64,000 nt of DNA from an uncultured Clostridia bacterium (GCA_905235625.1 CAJOLX010000003.1:1-64000), one strand, 5' to 3'. Shown: positions 51,535 through 63,472, counted from the stretch's first letter. Translations and numbers: made by a program. The notes: generated from the letters alone by a model not told the origin.

Positions 51535-53235
51535 ATGAAAAAAACGTTATCAATCGCTTTGGCGATACTGATGAGCTTTTCAATACTTACTGTCGCGTTT
51601 GCGGAAAACAATTTGCCTTCAAGCTACAGCTCGGTTGATGAAGGCTACGTAACGAGCGTAAAGGATCAGGATATATCTTCGATTTGCGCCGCATACGCCT
51701 GTGTAAGCTGCATTGAAAGCGATTACATCAAGAAAGGCTACGGCACTAAAGACGACACGGATTTTTCCGAAGTGTTCTTTTACTGGAGCTCCTTGTACAG
51801 CTACTGCTCGGATGAATCCTCCGGTTATTTCGGCGACGGATTGGATGCTTTTGAAGGCTATGTAGATTACGATGCCGGTCTTTACGCGGCGGAGTATCTT
51901 TCTTCTCTCAAAACCGATACCGCAATCGCTTATGAAAAAGACTTCCCCACCGAGCTGCTTTATTCCGATAACGCAGACAGCTTTGCCGAGGCTTCCAAAT
52001 ACAGCACCGGCTGCAACGTGAGAGTTGACGAAGTTGTTCTTTTTGATTCCTATGACACAACTAACGTTAAGAAATGGGTCAAGGAGCACGGCGCGGCTTT
52101 CGTGGGTTATTACTCTGACAAATACTACTCAAACGGCGGCAATACTACCGCCTACACTTTCAGCCTGTTCGGGCTTCCCAATCATCTTGTGACCATAGTC
52201 GGCTGGGACGATAACTTCAAGGCAGAAGGCTTCGGCTCATCAATTATTATGCCCAGAAAGGGAGCATGGCTTTGCAAAAACAGCTGGGGCGAAGAATGGG
52301 GAGATAACGGTTATTTCTGGCTTCCCTACAACTACAGCAGCATTGACAGCATCGGCGGACTTTCCGTTTATCTTAACGACGAATGCACCGACAGATATTC
52401 GTATAACGGAATGACGTCTTATACCAATACTCCCGACGGAGTCAATAAGTGCGCAAATTATTTCACAGCCCGTCACAGCGGCGACATTACGAAATTCGCC
52501 TACTTCGGCTACGAAAACATGGTTGTAACGCTCAGCCTTTATGAGGATAACGGAGATAAAGTTCCCGACAGCGGCGAGCTTCTCGCTAAAACAGAAACTC
52601 ATTCCGATTATTTCGGATATCACTTTGTCGATATACCCGAGCCTTATCAAATTGAAGAAGGGCAGTCCTTCTGGGTAGTTGTTTCTTTCGACGATTATTA
52701 TTTGCTTGAGTTTGAATCATTCGAAGCAACAAATGACCGCGAAGGCGAGAGCTTCATGCTTCAAAACGGCGAATGGAAAGATCTTGACGAATCCGATCAG
52801 TACGGCAACGTTCCTGTTGACGTTGTTTTGCTTACCGAGCACAAGTACGGCGAGCCGGTAACCGTTGACCCGGTTTGCGAAACCGACGGTTACACGAGAA
52901 TTTCATGCGAAATCTGCGGCAAATCAATTAACACTCCCATCCCCGCTCCCGGTTATCACACCTACGGCGAATGGACTGAAGAAATTGAAATCTCCGAGGA
53001 TCGCCCCGGGCTTTACAAGAGAGTTTGCGAAGTATGCGAAAACGAAGAGTATAAAATGGTTTACGCAGACGGCAGCGAAGTTGCGATAGACTCCGACGAA
53101 GTATACTTTAACCTTTATTTCGGAGGCGATTCATCGGGTTCTTTCAATCTGTTTGAGTCAATTCTGTCGTTCTTCGCGCACCTGGCGAGCCTTATCAGAG
53201 AAAGATTATTCATACTTAATCTCTTCATGTTCTGA
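51535..53235 (+). CDS. Secreted papain-like (C1) protease with lectin-like domain
   Basis: A 566-residue exported protein. Signal peptide at 1-23 (..SILTVAFA), C1 peptidase domain with Gln45 (oxyanion hole) and Cys51 in VTSVKDQDISSICAAYA, His in GLPNHLVTIVGWDD and Asn in CKNSWGEEWGDNGYFWLPY. The usual Trp after the catalytic Cys is Ala. A lectin-like beta domain follows (ITKFAYFGYENMVVTLSLY..), then a four-Cys region (CETDGYTRISCEICGKS.., CEVCENEE) and an aromatic amphipathic tail. Probably surface or secreted protein degradation. Confidence 0.88.
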   Translation: MKKTLSIALAILMSFSILTVAFAENNLPSSYSSVDEGYVTSVKDQDISSICAAYACVSCIESDYIKKGYGTKDDTDFSEVFFYWSSLYSYCSDESSGYFGDGLDAFEGYVDYDAGLYAAEYLSSLKTDTAIAYEKDFPTELLYSDNADSFAEASKYSTGCNVRVDEVVLFDSYDTTNVKKWVKEHGAAFVGYYSDKYYSNGGNTTAYTFSLFGLPNHLVTIVGWDDNFKAEGFGSSIIMPRKGAWLCKNSWGEEWGDNGYFWLPYNYSSIDSIGGLSVYLNDECTDRYSYNGMTSYTNTPDGVNKCANYFTARHSGDITKFAYFGYENMVVTLSLYEDNGDKVPDSGELLAKTETHSDYFGYHFVDIPEPYQIEEGQSFWVVVSFDDYYLLEFESFEATNDREGESFMLQNGEWKDLDESDQYGNVPVDVVLLTEHKYGEPVTVDPVCETDGYTRISCEICGKSINTPIPAPGYHTYGEWTEEIEISEDRPGLYKRVCEVCENEEYKMVYADGSEVAIDSDEVYFNLYFGGDSSGSFNLFESILSFFAHLASLIRERLFILNLFMF

Positions 53236-53265
53236 TAAATCAAATATTTAAATTCTGCGGCATTT

Positions 53266-53295
53266 CTCCGGTATCTCCATTAAGAGATACCGGAG
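53266..53295 (+). terminator. Hairpin after the protease gene
   Basis: CTCCGGTATCTC (53266-53277) pairs perfectly with GAGATACCGGAG (53284-53295), loop CATTAA. The following CATTATAATATAAA is A+T-rich rather than a pure T-run, and its TATAAT could also serve as -10 for the atp operon. Confidence 0.6.
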
Positions 53296-53347
53296 CATTA
53301 TAATATAAATTGCAAAAGCAAATTTCATCGAAAGGAGTGAAATTTGG

Positions 53348-54190
53348 TTGAGTAAAAAGCGAAAAATTGTAAGCCTTACAATTTTCTTTGCAATTGTAGC
53401 TTTGCTGATTATAGGAATTGTCTTAACAAACGGCAAAGCTGCCAATGAAGAAACGATAAAAGAAGTTATGCGAGACGCCGTGCTGCACGAAAATAATAAA
53501 ATTAACTTATTCGGCGTTATCGAAGTAAATCCCGGGCTTATATCCGCTTTTATTGTTTCCGGCGCGCTGATAATATTCGCGCTGATAGTAAGGATTTTCG
53601 TAATACCGAAATTTACTCTTGTGCCGGGTAAATTTCAATACGGGCTTGAAAAAACAGTGGGGCTTTTCAGCAGTATATCGGAAGAAAACAGCCCGCATAA
53701 ATCTTATTTCATCGGCGGATATATTTTCGTGGCGGGCATATATATTTTCATAAGCACTCTGTTTGAGCTGCTCGGGCTTCAGGCTATAACGACGACCGGC
53801 TCACACGTTATTTTGCCCGCTCCCCTTTCCGATATTAACGGCGCGATCGCAATGGGCGTTTTGTCTTACGGCGTAATTCTTTTCGGCGGTCTTATTAACG
53901 CAGGACCTAAAGGGATGCTGAACGCTTTAAAAGATTTTTCATTGCCCATTTCAATGAGCTTCAGATTATTCGGAGCTCTGCTTTCCGGCGCGCTCGTAAC
54001 CGAGCTCGTTTATTACTATCAGTTAACGAGCATACTCTTACCCATAATCGTGGGCATACTTTTCACGCTGCTTCACGCTTTTATTCAGGCATACGTTCTG
54101 ATAACTCTCGTTTCGATATTCTACGGTGAATCGAGCGAAAGAAAACCCAAAAAGCAAAAAACAAAGAAAAGAGGAAAAATCAATGAATAG
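53348..54190 (+). CDS. atpB: F-type ATP synthase subunit a
   Basis: A 280-residue membrane subunit forming the ion half-channels. Five to six hydrophobic segments; the essential Arg lies in SMSFRLFGALLSGALVTELV, followed by ILFTLLHAFIQAYVLITLVS. The usual Asn after RLFG is Ala and APLSDINGAIAMGVLS replaces the common APTADVN-like stretch, so it is divergent. The N-terminus has an extra helix before the usual start. It begins at TTG 53348, with AAGGAG about ten bases upstream, and overlaps atpE by eight bases. Confidence 0.88.
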   Translation: MSKKRKIVSLTIFFAIVALLIIGIVLTNGKAANEETIKEVMRDAVLHENNKINLFGVIEVNPGLISAFIVSGALIIFALIVRIFVIPKFTLVPGKFQYGLEKTVGLFSSISEENSPHKSYFIGGYIFVAGIYIFISTLFELLGLQAITTTGSHVILPAPLSDINGAIAMGVLSYGVILFGGLINAGPKGMLNALKDFSLPISMSFRLFGALLSGALVTELVYYYQLTSILLPIIVGILFTLLHAFIQAYVLITLVSIFYGESSERKPKKQKTKKRGKINE

Positions 54191-54566
54191 AAAAATCAAA
54201 ATTATTTTTTCGGTTATCTCGCTTATCATAATTCTTTCGGCGCTCGCAGTGCCCGCATTTGCGGCAAATGAGAGCAAAGAAGCATCGGAAACCGTAAGCG
54301 CCGAAGCGGCTGAACAGGCCGAAGAGCAAAACGATTCTTCCGTTACAAAATCAAAGGCTTTCGCTGCGGCGGTTCTTGTTGCGCTCGCAAGCAGCGCAGG
54401 CGCAATAGGCATGAGCATAGCCGTTAAATCCGCTTCAAACGGTATATCGCGCCAGCCCGAAGCTTCCGGCGACATCAGAACGAACACCATGCTCGGCCTC
54501 GTCTTTATTGAGACGGCAATCATTTACGCTCTTATAGTTGCAATTCTCATTATTTTCGTGCTTTGA
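54183..54566 (+). CDS. atpE: F-type ATP synthase subunit c with N-terminal extension
   Basis: 127 residues against a usual 70-90. Residues 1-27 look like a signal peptide (..SALAVPAFA), then about 28 Ala/Glu-rich residues, then the two-helix hairpin: helix 1 AAAVLVALASSAGAIGMSIA, loop SRQPEASGD, helix 2 with the ion-binding Glu110 in GLVFIETAIIYALIVAI. ET..IY resembles the ES..IY pattern of Na+ rings, but the helix-1 Gln of those is absent. The extension might be cleaved or inserted by YidC/Sec (inference). GAGG precedes ATG 54183. Confidence 0.92.
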   Translation: MNRKIKIIFSVISLIIILSALAVPAFAANESKEASETVSAEAAEQAEEQNDSSVTKSKAFAAAVLVALASSAGAIGMSIAVKSASNGISRQPEASGDIRTNTMLGLVFIETAIIYALIVAILIIFVL

Positions 54567-54581
54567 TAAGGAGAATACCTT

Positions 54582-55073
54582 ATGCCTTTGAATATTGATT
54601 TACAGCAAGTGCTTCTTCACATGCTGAACTTCACCATCCTGTTTTTTGCTCTGTATTTCCTTTTGTATAAACCGATTAAAAAATTCAACAGCAAAAGAGC
54701 GGATTATTTTAAAGAAATGGAAGCAAAATCGGGCGGAATGCTTGAAGAAGCCAATAAAATAAAGGATGAATATGAGGCTAAAATGGCAAAAGCGGACGAA
54801 GAAATCGAAAAGATGAAAGAATCTGCCGCGGACGAAGCCTCTAAAAAATCCGAAAAAATAATCACCAACGCAAAACAGGAAGCAAATTCCATTATACTCC
54901 AGGCAAAAACGAGGGCTAACAAAGAAAAGAAAGCGATACTGTCTTCCGCCAACAAGGAAATACGCGACCTTGCGGAGCAAGCCGCCGAAAAAATCGTTAT
55001 GGAGGGCACTCTCGAATCTTACGAGAGCTTTCTTGACTCTGTTGACATACCCGAATCGGAAGAGAATGAATAA
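54582..55073 (+). CDS. atpF: F-type ATP synthase subunit b
   Basis: A 163-residue peripheral-stalk subunit: one N-terminal membrane helix (LLHMLNFTILFFALYFLLY), the KPIKKFNSKRADYFKEM junction, then a long charged coiled coil. Its stop is two bases before atpA; the atpH gene normally found here is missing. Confidence 0.94.
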   Translation: MPLNIDLQQVLLHMLNFTILFFALYFLLYKPIKKFNSKRADYFKEMEAKSGGMLEEANKIKDEYEAKMAKADEEIEKMKESAADEASKKSEKIITNAKQEANSIILQAKTRANKEKKAILSSANKEIRDLAEQAAEKIVMEGTLESYESFLDSVDIPESEENE

Positions 55074-55075
55074 GC

Positions 55076-56795
55076 ATGGAAACTACTGAAAACAAAGCAA
55101 TTTTATATGCGGATAAAATGCCCTCTCCCGAGCAAGCCGAGCGTTTTGTTAAGTTCTTAAAGAGCAAACACAACGTCGACGGCTATGATTTTGTTGAAGA
55201 CTCCGGCATTAAAGACGGCTTTAAGCTGATTGTCGGCGACGAAATTTACGACTGGACTAACGAGGGCAGATTAAGGCAGCTTAAAAATTTCATCAGCTCT
55301 CTTAAAAGCGAAGAAAACTACGCCCCTCTGCTGAAGGATGCGGTTATCAATTGGAAACCCGACGCCGTAAAAGAAGAAATCGGCACTGTCACGAAGGTCG
55401 GCGACGATATAGCTACCGTCAGCGGCCTTGAAAGCGCCGAATACGGCGAAATACTCCTCTTTGAAAACGGAGTCAAAGGCCTTGTGCAAGACCTCAGAGA
55501 AAATGAAATCGGATGCATTCTTTTTGACCAGGAGCAAATCGTTACCCAAGGGTGCAGAGTTTCAAGAACCAATAAGGCGGCAGGTATGCCCGTGGGCGAG
55601 GAATTTATCGGCAGAGTAATCGACTCTCTCGGCAATCCTTTGGATAACGGCCCGGCTATTAAGACCGAAACTTATTACCCTATTGAGCATCACGCTCCGA
55701 GCATTATTGACAGACAGCCCGTTAACTCCCCTCTTGAAACGGGAATTCTCGCAATAGACGCGATGTTCCCAATAGGCAGAGGGCAGAGAGAGCTTATAAT
55801 CGGCGACAGGCAGACGGGCAAAACAGCGATAGCCCTTGACACGATTATAAATCAAAACGGCAAAGGCGTTATCTGCATTTACGTCGCTATAGGTCAAAAG
55901 GCAAGCTCGGTTGCAAACATCGTGAATACGCTCGATAAATTCGGCGCCATGAGTTACACCACTGTCATTGCCTCAACCGCTTCGGACCCCGCTCCCCTGC
56001 AATACATAGCCCCTTATTCCGGCTGCAGCCTTGCGGAGTATTTTATGAATCTCGGCCACGACGTGCTGATAATCTATGACGATTTGTCAAAGCACGCCGT
56101 AGCTTACAGAACTCTCAGCCTGCTTCTTGAAAGAACGCCGGGCAGAGAGGCTTATCCGGGCGACATATTTTATCTTCACTCAAGGCTTTTGGAAAGGTCC
56201 GCTCACATGTCAATCGGCAAGGGCGGCGGCAGCATAACCGCGCTGCCCATAGTTGAAACGCAGTCCGGCGACGTTTCCGCTTACATACCGACCAACGTAA
56301 TTTCAATTACGGACGGTCAGATTTATCTTGAAAGCGACCTGTTTTACAGCGGTCAGAGGCCTGCCGTAAACGTCGGTCTTTCGGTTTCGAGAGTCGGCGG
56401 CAGCGCACAGGCTAAATCAGTTAAGAAATCAAGCGGCAATTTAAGGATAGACCTTGCTCAGTACAGAGAAATGGCGGCGTTCAATCAGTTCGCCGGCAGC
56501 CTTGACGAATCGACAAAAAGGCAGCTCGATTACGGCAAGATACTTATGAAAATTCTTAACCAGAAGCAGTATCATCCGTATCCGAGGCACAGCATAGTGA
56601 TAATCCTTGTTTCGGCTCTCGCTCACTGCTATGACGGCATTGACCCTCAAAACGTGCCTGCAATTATAGATGAGGTTTGCGAAGAGGCGGAGAAGGAATT
56701 ATCCTCCGTTTGCAGAGCTATTGACGAAGACGGAGAGCTCACTGCCGAAATGAAAAAGCAGATAATCGAAACAGCCGCCTCAGTGGTGAACAGAA

Positions 56796-56803
<8 letters not shown>
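55076..56803 (+). CDS. atpA: F-type ATP synthase subunit alpha with N-terminal delta-like domain
   Basis: 575 residues, about 70 more than usual. From residue 100 it is ordinary alpha: EEIGTVTKVGDDIATVSGL, Walker A GDRQTGKT at 243-250 (169-176 in E. coli), and the arginine-finger region VNVGLSVSRVGGSAQ. Residues 1-78 are extra and resemble the C-terminal domain of subunit delta: DGFKLIVGDEIYDWTNEGRL corresponds to [20 protein letters not shown] of E. coli delta, preceded by SPEQAERFVKFLKSK as in delta's last helices. No atpH lies in the operon. The fusion may tie b directly to alpha. Alpha identity certain; the delta match is by eye. Confidence 0.95.
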
Positions 56804-59035
<2,232 letters not shown>

Positions 59036-59296
59036 ATGGATTTTGAGCTGACGATTATTTCTGAAAACGGCTTAATATACAGCGGAAAATGCTCGTCGCT
59101 GATTATCCCCGTTGAAGACGGGCTATACGGCATAAAGGCAAATCACGCGAATACCGCCGCGGCTGTTTCAGAAGGAATCATAACCATAAAAACAGGAAAA
59201 GACGACGAACAGCTTTGCTATAAAACCGGCAGCGGATTTTTAACCTTTGAAAATAACAGGGCTCAAATTGTCACCGACGAGTGCAGTCCCGTCTGA
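59036..59296 (+). CDS. atpC: F-type ATP synthase subunit epsilon lacking its C-terminal domain
   Basis: 86 residues against the usual 130-140. The N-terminal beta-sandwich is intact (FELTIISENGLIYSGKCSSLIIP, DGLYGIKANHANTAAAVSEG, GSGFLTFENNRAQIVTDECSP), but the protein stops where the two C-terminal helices would begin. Those helices inhibit ATP hydrolysis in many bacteria, so this enzyme should lack that brake. The stop is followed closely by a strong terminator, so this is not an obvious frameshift. Confidence 0.9.
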   Translation: MDFELTIISENGLIYSGKCSSLIIPVEDGLYGIKANHANTAAAVSEGIITIKTGKDDEQLCYKTGSGFLTFENNRAQIVTDECSPV

Positions 59297-59311
59297 AATA
59301 AGCAAAAATTA

Positions 59312-59346
59312 CAGGGCGCAGATTTAATTTCTGCGCCCTGTTTGCC
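59312..59346. terminator. Terminator of the atp operon
   Basis: CAGGGCGCAGA (59312-59322) pairs perfectly with TCTGCGCCCTG (59330-59340); T-rich on the right, AAAAAT on the left, so it also serves the convergent gene. Confidence 0.88.
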
Positions 59347-59372
59347 GTTTATATGCTGTTTTATTGCCGAGC

Positions 59373-59666
59373 TTACTTTTTTGAAGACTTAAGCTCTCTT
59401 TCAAGCCAAACGTTGCCAACGTCCAAAGCGTCATATAAGCCGGTGCGTTCAGCCTGCTTAATGACCTTGTCTTTTGCTTTGGTAATGGTCGGGTCGGTTC
59501 TGAAAAGCTGAAGCTTGATTTTATCGGCAACCTCTTCGCCGTTTAACTCGGTTGTCGTTAAAATCTGCATCACTATCACAACAGGCTCATCCATATATCC
59601 GTAATAGATGAAATTGCCGTTGCGAACAAGCGGCCTGCCCTTATACATCAATATTTCTTCAGACAT
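59373..59666 (-). CDS. Small unassigned cytoplasmic protein
   Basis: 97 residues: a beta-rich first half (MYKGRPLVRNGNFIYYGYMD, VVIVMQILTTTELN) and a helical second half with AKDKVIKQAERTGLYDALDV. No signal or membrane segment. GGAG precedes its ATG at 59666. It lies 18 bases downstream of ireB, likely in the same transcript. I cannot assign a family with confidence. Confidence 0.75.
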   Translation of the reverse strand: MSEEILMYKGRPLVRNGNFIYYGYMDEPVVIVMQILTTTELNGEEVADKIKLQLFRTDPTITKAKDKVIKQAERTGLYDALDVGNVWLERELKSSKK

Positions 59667-59684
59667 TTTTAAACTCCAATACTG

Positions 59685-59933
59685 TTATTTTACGTCCAGG
59701 TAATTTTCAACCATCGCTCTGAGAAGCTCGTCTCTGTCAAGCTTGCGAACAAGACTTCTTGCGTTGTTATGAGTTGTAATGTAGGTTGGGTCCTCTGAAA
59801 GGATATAGCCGACAATCTGACTGATGGAATTATATCCCTTTTCGTTAAGAGCCTCATACACAGTCTGCAAAGTCTTTTTCATTTCGATTTCATTTTCGTC
59901 TTTGATTGAAAATTTTATTGTTTTATCAGTCAT
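59685..59933 (-). CDS. ireB: IreB-family regulatory phosphoprotein (UPF0297)
   Basis: 82 residues matching UPF0297: [64 protein letters not shown]. In Enterococcus IreB is phosphorylated on Thr by the PASTA kinase IreK and affects cephalosporin resistance. The N-terminal Thr residues are present. Two adjacent ATGs (59936, 59933) follow GGAGG; the second is better spaced. It normally neighbours ruvX and yrzB, which are elsewhere in this window. Confidence 0.92.
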   Translation of the reverse strand: MTDKTIKFSIKDENEIEMKKTLQTVYEALNEKGYNSISQIVGYILSEDPTYITTHNNARSLVRKLDRDELLRAMVENYLDVK

Positions 59934-59967
59934 CATATCGCCTCCAAGCTCTTTAAATTACATTTCG

Positions 59968-59996
59968 ATTATATACCCAAACGCAAAATAATACAA
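59968..59996 (-). promoter_or_regulatory. Promoter of ireB
   Basis: On the minus strand, TTGTAT (59996-59991), 17 bp, TATAAT (59973-59968). Confidence 0.7.
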
Positions 59997-60037
59997 TAGT
60001 TTTTTGAAAAATTAGACTTTTCTTAAGTTATAAGTAA

Positions 60038-62384
60038 TCAGGCCTTCAGAATTACGCCGATTTGCTTAAGATTATTGAGGATTTTATCTATCATGACCTG
60101 CACTTCGCTCATTTCAAGAGTTCTCTGCATGTCAACGAAATTAAATCTTACGGTAATGCTCTTTATGCCGAGCTTTTCAAACGTGTCAATAACCTTGTAG
60201 CTTTCGAGCTCTTTAAAGCCTTCTTTAAGCCAGCATTGCTCAATATCGGAGAATCTTACCGATTCGGGCACTATGAGCGAAAGGTCATAATAAATGGACT
60301 GCATTTCGCTCTTCTCAACAAACTCTATGGGCTGAGCATTCACCGAGTTAAAGAGAGTCATATCAATCTCAAAGCAAACTGCCGACGCCGTTTTGTCAAA
60401 CTTCAATTTATTTGAAGGATGAAGGGCGCAGACTGTTCCGAAACGCACTCCGCCGGCGCTTATTGACGCGGTGTTTTTGGGGTGCTGCCAGGAATGCTCG
60501 GGCTCAATCTTCGCGAACTCCACCTTGCGGTGCTTAACGTCATAGACTATGGTGTTGATTATATCGAGAGCGGAGTAATAAAGCTCCTTCTCGCTGCCGG
60601 TCTTATCGTAAAGCACAACACCGAGCCTCTTTCTTTCGTTGCACCTGCCGTTTTCGTCCGTGCCGTCAACTACCCTGCCGATTTCAAAAACGCCGTATTT
60701 ATCGGCAAAATCCTTGTTTTCGTTTGCTATTACGAGCAAAGTGGGAAGTATGGAATTTCTGAGAACGCCGTTATCGGAATTTTCAATGTTTAATACCTTA
60801 ACGTTATCCTCAACCTCAATGCCGAGCTTTTTGAGCTTTCTGCCGTCGTTCCAGATATAGGAATTTACTTCGTGAAGAGAATATTTCTTAACGAGTATAT
60901 CCTTAATCTCCTCGTCCTCCGACTTGGAATAATCGGTGGGAACCGGCTTTAAAGGCATTTTGGTGGTTGTGATTTTAAAGTTATCATAGCCGTAAATTCT
61001 GGTGATTTCTTCTATTATGTCGGCTTTAATGGTAACGTCCTTCGTTCTTCTCCATGAAGGCACTTTAACCTCATAATTGCCGTTTGATGAAGTTACGTCA
61101 AAGCCGAGAGAAGTAAGAGTGTTGACTATTCTCTCGTCGCTTATCTCTATGCCGGTGTATTTGTCAACATAAGCTTTGTCAAATGAGAGAGAAATTTCGG
61201 GGTACTTTTTAATATACTGATCGTTGAGATTTGACGCAACCTTCGCGCCGGGGTCAATTGAGGTGACAAGCTCAACAAATCTGCCCACTGCGTCGGAGCA
61301 AAGCTCGGGGTCAAGCATTTTTTCATATCTTGCGGAAGCGTCCGTTCTGTGAGCGAGGCGCTGAGAAGATTTTCTGACGCTGATGCCGTCAAAGCACGCG
61401 GATTCAAGCACTACGCTGCCCGTATCCTCAATAATTTCGGATTCAAGGCCGCCCATAATGCCCGCAATCGCGACGGGAGTTTCGCGGTTATAGATGAGAA
61501 GAGTGTCTTCGTCAATATCTCTCTCGTTGCCGTCAAGAGTTGTGAATTTGATTTTTTCTTTCGGCGTGTCAATAACGATAGAGTCAATCATATTCGCGTT
61601 AAACGCGTGAGTGGGCTGACCAATCTCGAGCATAATGTAATTTGTTACGTCGGCAAGCAGATTTATTCCTCTCATGCCGCAGTAATAAAGCCTTATCTGC
61701 ATCCAGAGCGGGCTTGTATTAACGGTTATGCCGTCCATCTTGAGCGCTTCGTATCTGTAAACAAGGTACGGGCACGGTGTAATCGCCCGAATATGAAGTG
61801 TCGCCGAGCTTGAGAGGCTTGAGCTCTCTGCCGGTGAGCGCCGCGAATTCTCTCGCGATGCCGTAATGGCCCCAAAGGTCGGGCCTGTTGGTGAGAGATT
61901 TGTTGTCAACCTCAAATATAATGTCTTCTATAGGATAAATATCCTTAATATCGGTGCCGCACTCTGCGTCCGTAAACAGCTCAATAATGCCGGAATGGTC
62001 GTCGCTTATGCCGAGCTCTTTTGCAGAACAGCACATACCCTCGGATTCATAACCCGCCAGCATAACGGTGTTGATTTCGCCTGCAGGCACTCTTGCGGGA
62101 GCGGCGGCAAGAGCAACCTTCATGCCCTCTCTAACGTTGGGAGCGCCGCAAACGATGTTGTAAACTTTGGAGCCGCCGTCAACTTTGAGAAGGTGCAGCT
62201 TTTTGGAATCCGGATGTTTTTCAACCGAAAGAATTTTGCCTACGATAACGTTTTCAACGTCTTTGCCTTTTTCATAAATTTCTTCAACCTCGGCAGTGGC
62301 AAGAGTGAACTTGTTGATTAAGTCTTTAATGTCAAAGCCGCTGAGGTCAACGTAATCTTTAATCCAGTTAATTGAAACAAGCAT
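60038..62384 (-). pseudogene. pheT: Phenylalanine--tRNA ligase beta subunit, interrupted by a frameshift
   Basis: Two frames together give almost a full PheT (usual length about 790). Part 1, from ATG 62384, has the N-terminal and tRNA-binding-like domain (INWIKDYVDLSG, EKHPDSKKLHLLKVDGG, SLTNRPDLWGHYGIAREFAA) and is in register to about Thr203-Val204. Part 2 continues in the +1 frame from TGC at 61774 (CPYLVYRYEALKMDG, MQIRLYYCGMRGINLLADVT through the C-terminal anticodon-binding domain) to 60038. About ten residues expected at the join are absent, so a small out-of-frame deletion is likely. As pheT is essential, an assembly error is the first suspect. Confidence 0.85.
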
Positions 62385-62407
62385 TGAACTTTACCTCCTG
62401 TCACTTA

Positions 62408-63472
62408 TTATTCGGGCCTTACGAAGGATTTATCCGTAAACTGTGACAAAGCCTTCAGGTCGCCGCTGTTAAATACTCTTATATCTTTAATGCCGTAACG
62501 CATCATCGCAAGTCTCGTCATGCCGAGGCCGAAAGCGAAGCCGGTGTATTTTTCGGGGTCAATGCCGGCTGCAGTGAGCACGTTGGGGTGAATCATACCG
62601 CAGGGGCAAAGCTCAAGCCAGCCGCTGTCTTTGCAGGAAGAACAGCCTTCGCCGCCGCAGATAAGGCACTGAATATCGAGCTCAAAGCCGGGCTCAACGA
62701 ACGGGAAGAAGCCGGGTCTGAGCCTGACGGTAACGTCCTTTTGGAAAACCTCGGAAAGCATGGTCTTCATAAAATAGATAAGGTTTGAGATAGATATATC
62801 CTTATCAACCATTATGCCTTCCATCTGGAAGAAGGTATTTTCATGGCAGGCGTCGATTTTTTCATTTCTGAAGCATCTGCCGGGGAAAATGGCTCTTATT
62901 GGATTGCCGTTTTCAAGCGAATCCTTATATTTTCTGAGAATGGTATTCTGAGCGGCAGACGTGTGAGTCTTTAAAAGCTGGTCGGACGAAAGATAATAAG
63001 TATCCTGCATATCTCTTGCGGGATGATGAGGCGGAATATTGAGCGCCTCAAAGCAGTTATAATCGTCGGTTATTTCGGAATAATCCTCAACGGTGAAGCC
63101 CATGGAGGTGAATATATCCTCAACCTCACGCCTAACAAGAGTGATGGGATGATAAGAGCCGATGTCGGCGGAAAACGGCATGGACTCATCATAGCTTTCG
63201 GCTGAGTCAATGAGCTTTTGCTCCTCTTTGGCTTTTAACTCAACAAGCTTATCGGCGATAGTGCCTTCAATAAACTGCTTAACTTCGTTTATTCTCTGGC
63301 CTGCCGCTTTTTTATCTTCGGGAGAAAGTGAGCGCAGCTCCTGCATAAGGGACGAAACGTAACCCTTCTTGCCGAGATATTCAATTCTGAGCTCTTCTAT
63401 ATCAGAGAGAGCGGCGATAGTTTCTAATCTTTTTTGAAAAATTTCTCTTAATTCATCGGGTTTTTCAAACAT
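62408..63472 (-). CDS. pheS: Phenylalanine--tRNA ligase alpha subunit
   Basis: A 354-residue class II synthetase subunit. N-terminal coiled coil (residues 1-85), motif 2 with IFPGRCFRNEKIDACHENTFFQMEG, motif 3 in GFAFGLGMTRLAMMRYGI. A cysteine-rich insert (CLICGGEGCSSCKDSGWLELC) before CGMIHPNVL is longer than in E. coli and may bind zinc. The start is ATG 63472; the frame continues upstream into the T-box leader but has no site there. It leads the pheST operon. Confidence 0.96.
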   Translation of the reverse strand: MFEKPDELREIFQKRLETIAALSDIEELRIEYLGKKGYVSSLMQELRSLSPEDKKAAGQRINEVKQFIEGTIADKLVELKAKEEQKLIDSAESYDESMPFSADIGSYHPITLVRREVEDIFTSMGFTVEDYSEITDDYNCFEALNIPPHHPARDMQDTYYLSSDQLLKTHTSAAQNTILRKYKDSLENGNPIRAIFPGRCFRNEKIDACHENTFFQMEGIMVDKDISISNLIYFMKTMLSEVFQKDVTVRLRPGFFPFVEPGFELDIQCLICGGEGCSSCKDSGWLELCPCGMIHPNVLTAAGIDPEKYTGFAFGLGMTRLAMMRYGIKDIRVFNSGDLKALSQFTDKSFVRPE

